From assembly GCA_027044005.1 (NCBI GenBank), contig JALUDK010000191.1:1-14095 (forward strand): a DNA stretch of 14,095 nucleotides, in the 5' to 3' direction. Shown piece by piece: positions 12,403 through 14,095 of the stretch. The notes beneath the pieces were generated by a model. That model saw nothing but the letters and a program-made list of their open reading frames with translations, was not told where the DNA came from and did no database searches. The translations under genes and the position numbers were made by a program. This stretch comes from Acidilobaceae archaeon (GTDB taxonomy: Archaea > Thermoproteota > Thermoprotei_A > Sulfolobales > Acidilobaceae). Each line of letters opens with the position of its first letter. Positions within the stretch are counted from its first letter, which is position 1.

Positions 12403-14095
12403 GTGGGAACTGATGCCGAGAAGAAGCTTAAAGCACTCCTCTTCGAGAGGGGAAAGACGGGTAAAGGCAAGAAGGCTATTTACGCAATTGCAGCGTTCTT
12501 TGCCTTCCTCGAGATATTCTACATTCTCCCCTTCAACGAGACCCTCTTCAGGTTCTTCAGGAACCTCGGGTGGACCAGCGAGCTCTTCCTCAAACCAGAG
12601 ATCTTTAACCAGCTATACCCCGCTAAGGCAATAGTGCTGGCAATAATAGTGGGGACAGCATTCCTCCTCTACCCCCTCAGAAGGACGGAGAAGTACCTCA
12701 AAGACGAGATCCCATGGTACGACTGGGTGCTAGCCTTCATAGGCTTCCTGCTCCCCCTCTACATAGTGTACCTGTACATGAAGTACGAGAGCGTGGAGTC
12801 CGCCATAGAGAGGGCAACCCTAGCCAACACCCTCATCATAGTATTCATAATAGCATTCATCGCAGAGGCAACAAGGAGGGCAATGGGATGGGTCCTACCC
12901 ATGATCATGATTGTATTCTCGCTCTACGGCTTCTTCTACGCCTACACGACCAGGCCAACAGTAGGAGTAGAGGAGGGCCAGTGGGTGAGGAGGCTCCTCA
13001 ACCTCTTCATAGCACAGAACACAGGCTTCCTCGGGATACCACTGGAGGTCATGGTAACCTACGTCTTCATATTCCTCTTCTTCAGCAGCATCCTGGATAG
13101 GCTGGGAATAGGAAAGTACATAACAGACCTAATCCTCTCACTTGTCGGAAAGAAGCCCGGAGGCCCGGCCAAGGTTGCAGTAGTCTCAAGCGCACTCATG
13201 GGCACGATATCTGGCAGCAGCGTGGCTAATACCCTAACGACGGGGACATTCACGATCCCCACAATGAAGAGGGCAGGGTTCCCCCCGGAGGTTGCAGGGG
13301 CCATAGAGCCGGTAGCCTCCACCGGGGGCCAGCTAATGCCTCCCATAATGGGTGCGGCGGCCTTCATAATGGCCGAGTTCATTGGCAGGCCCTACAGGGA
13401 TATCATAATAGCGGCGTCGCTACCAGCAGTCATATACTTCTACAGTATCTACGTCTTCGTCGATAAGAAGGCAAAGGCCCTGGGAGTAAGGGGGATGACG
13501 GATGAGGAGCTACCCAACTTCAAAGAGCTTGTAAAGAAGATCTACATGGTACTCCCCATACCAATAATTGTATTCACCCTACTCAAGCTGGAGCCCCAAG
13601 ACGCCGTTATGGCAGCTGTTAGCTCCGCCGTAATCATAGGCTGGATAGGCTCCGAGGGGCTTAAGGAGCCAGTGAAGCTGGGCCTTATACTCGCTGTGGC
13701 CGCTATTATAGGGATAGTGGCCCAGATAGGAGGGCTAGGAGTCGCTACAGGCCTCTTCGTGGCGGGCGTGTTCTCGATAATTCTAGGCATAATAGCGGTC
13801 TATATAGACCGTGGGGCGAAATACGTTGCTGATGCGCTCATCGGTGCGGTGGATCAGACACTGAGGAATAGCGTGCCGGTCTTCCTTGCCGCCGCGGTGG
13901 CTAGCGTTATACAGGCTATGATAACGTTCACAGGCCTAGACACCAAGCTGGCCCACCTGCTCCTGTCCGCCAGCATGGGCAACCTCTACCTGCTACTGGT
14001 GATGACCGCCGTATTCTCGATAATACTAGGCATGGGCGTCCCTACAACGGCGAACTACATTATAACAGCGACGATACTAGCACCCGCTATAGTAT
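12403..14095 (+). CDS. Fused TRAP transporter permease (4TM/12TM type), partial, runs off right edge
   Basis: Integral membrane permease in which the small (DctQ) and large (DctM) TRAP subunits are fused; it uses an ion gradient to import a substrate delivered by a TAXI-type binding protein. 564 codons are present of a family length of about 620-700. A charged N-terminus (1-24) is followed by about four helices (25-160), then the large domain. Signatures: SGSSVANTLTTGTFTIP (270-286), the EPVASTGGQLMPP segment (about 300-313), and GMGVPTTANY (543-552), all typical of TRAP fused permeases. GTG start chosen from the GAGGGGGGTG ribosome site. Substrate unknown (organic acids or amino acids are usual). 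No binding protein is visible in the window; it may lie downstream. Alanine codon choice shifts strongly along the gene. Confidence 0.9.
   Translation, partial: MGTDAEKKLKALLFERGKTGKGKKAIYAIAAFFAFLEIFYILPFNETLFRFFRNLGWTSELFLKPEIFNQLYPAKAIVLAIIVGTAFLLYPLRRTEKYLKDEIPWYDWVLAFIGFLLPLYIVYLYMKYESVESAIERATLANTLIIVFIIAFIAEATRRAMGWVLPMIMIVFSLYGFFYAYTTRPTVGVEEGQWVRRLLNLFIAQNTGFLGIPLEVMVTYVFIFLFFSSILDRLGIGKYITDLILSLVGKKPGGPAKVAVVSSALMGTISGSSVANTLTTGTFTIPTMKRAGFPPEVAGAIEPVASTGGQLMPPIMGAAAFIMAEFIGRPYRDIIIAASLPAVIYFYSIYVFVDKKAKALGVRGMTDEELPNFKELVKKIYMVLPIPIIVFTLLKLEPQDAVMAAVSSAVIIGWIGSEGLKEPVKLGLILAVAAIIGIVAQIGGLGVATGLFVAGVFSIILGIIAVYIDRGAKYVADALIGAVDQTLRNSVPVFLAAAVASVIQAMITFTGLDTKLAHLLLSASMGNLYLLLVMTAVFSIILGMGVPTTANYIITATILAPAIV

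Noticed and set aside
12714..13100. 128-codon plus-strand ORF rich in His and Arg.
   Set aside because: Out-of-frame reading of the TRAP permease, which is supported by family motifs across the same bases.

Overview
The window looks like an aerobic hyperthermophilic crenarchaeon, most like the Desulfurococcales and probably Aeropyrum or a close relative. The clues are AGG/ATA-rich and GC-rich coding sequence, frequent TTG and GTG starts, stop/start overlaps (GTGA, TTGA), GGAGGTGA-type Shine-Dalgarno sites, AT-rich TATA elements, a fused subunit I+III haem-copper oxidase and a half-length haem A synthase. The genus is an inference; no 16S or other marker gene is present.

Layout: positions 1-4145 (minus strand) are a respiratory block. 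In transcription order it holds cytochrome oxidase subunit II (CuA), a fused subunit I+III, a three-helix subunit IV-like protein, a tiny 25-residue one-helix ORF, a compact haem A synthase (CtaA), and the start of an unidentified membrane protein that leaves the window. The genes are tightly packed and often overlap by 4 bases, apart from a 94-base gap before ctaA. Positions 4294-4740 (minus) encode a CoA-binding Rossmann protein. Positions 4923-7159 (plus) are a four-gene sulfur cluster: DsrE-like protein, TusA, an SQR-like flavoprotein and a DUF1641 protein. Positions 7156-8145 (minus) encode an aldo/keto reductase whose stop codon overlaps that of the DUF1641 gene. Positions 8322-9191 (plus) encode a BtpA-family TIM-barrel protein, which overlaps by 45 bases the convergent gene at 9147-10280 (minus), a protein related to sugar isomerases that lacks the expected metal ligands. 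Positions 10400-10891 (plus) encode a DUF1850 exported protein. Positions 10936-12264 (minus) encode a HemL-like class III aminotransferase. From 12403 a fused TRAP permease runs off the right edge.

How the genes may work together: the oxidase block supplies the enzyme plus the last step of its haem A cofactor. The sulfur cluster has the parts for oxidising sulfide to bound sulfane sulfur (SQR-like) and relaying it between carriers (TusA, DsrE), feeding electrons to the quinone pool. DUF1850 proteins are usually partners of fused TRAP permeases; here the two are separated by the aminotransferase on the opposite strand.

The most interesting points are: (1) an oxidase subunit I that aligns without gaps to A1-type enzymes around helices VI-VIII yet lacks the K-pathway residues; (2) an overlooked one-helix mini-ORF at the end of the oxidase genes; (3) a compact CtaA with a strong GC hairpin over its ribosome-binding region; (4) the DsrE-TusA-SQR-DUF1641 module; (5) palindromes and alternative hairpins upstream of the oxidase operon. 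No CRISPR array, insertion sequence, tRNA or rRNA was seen.
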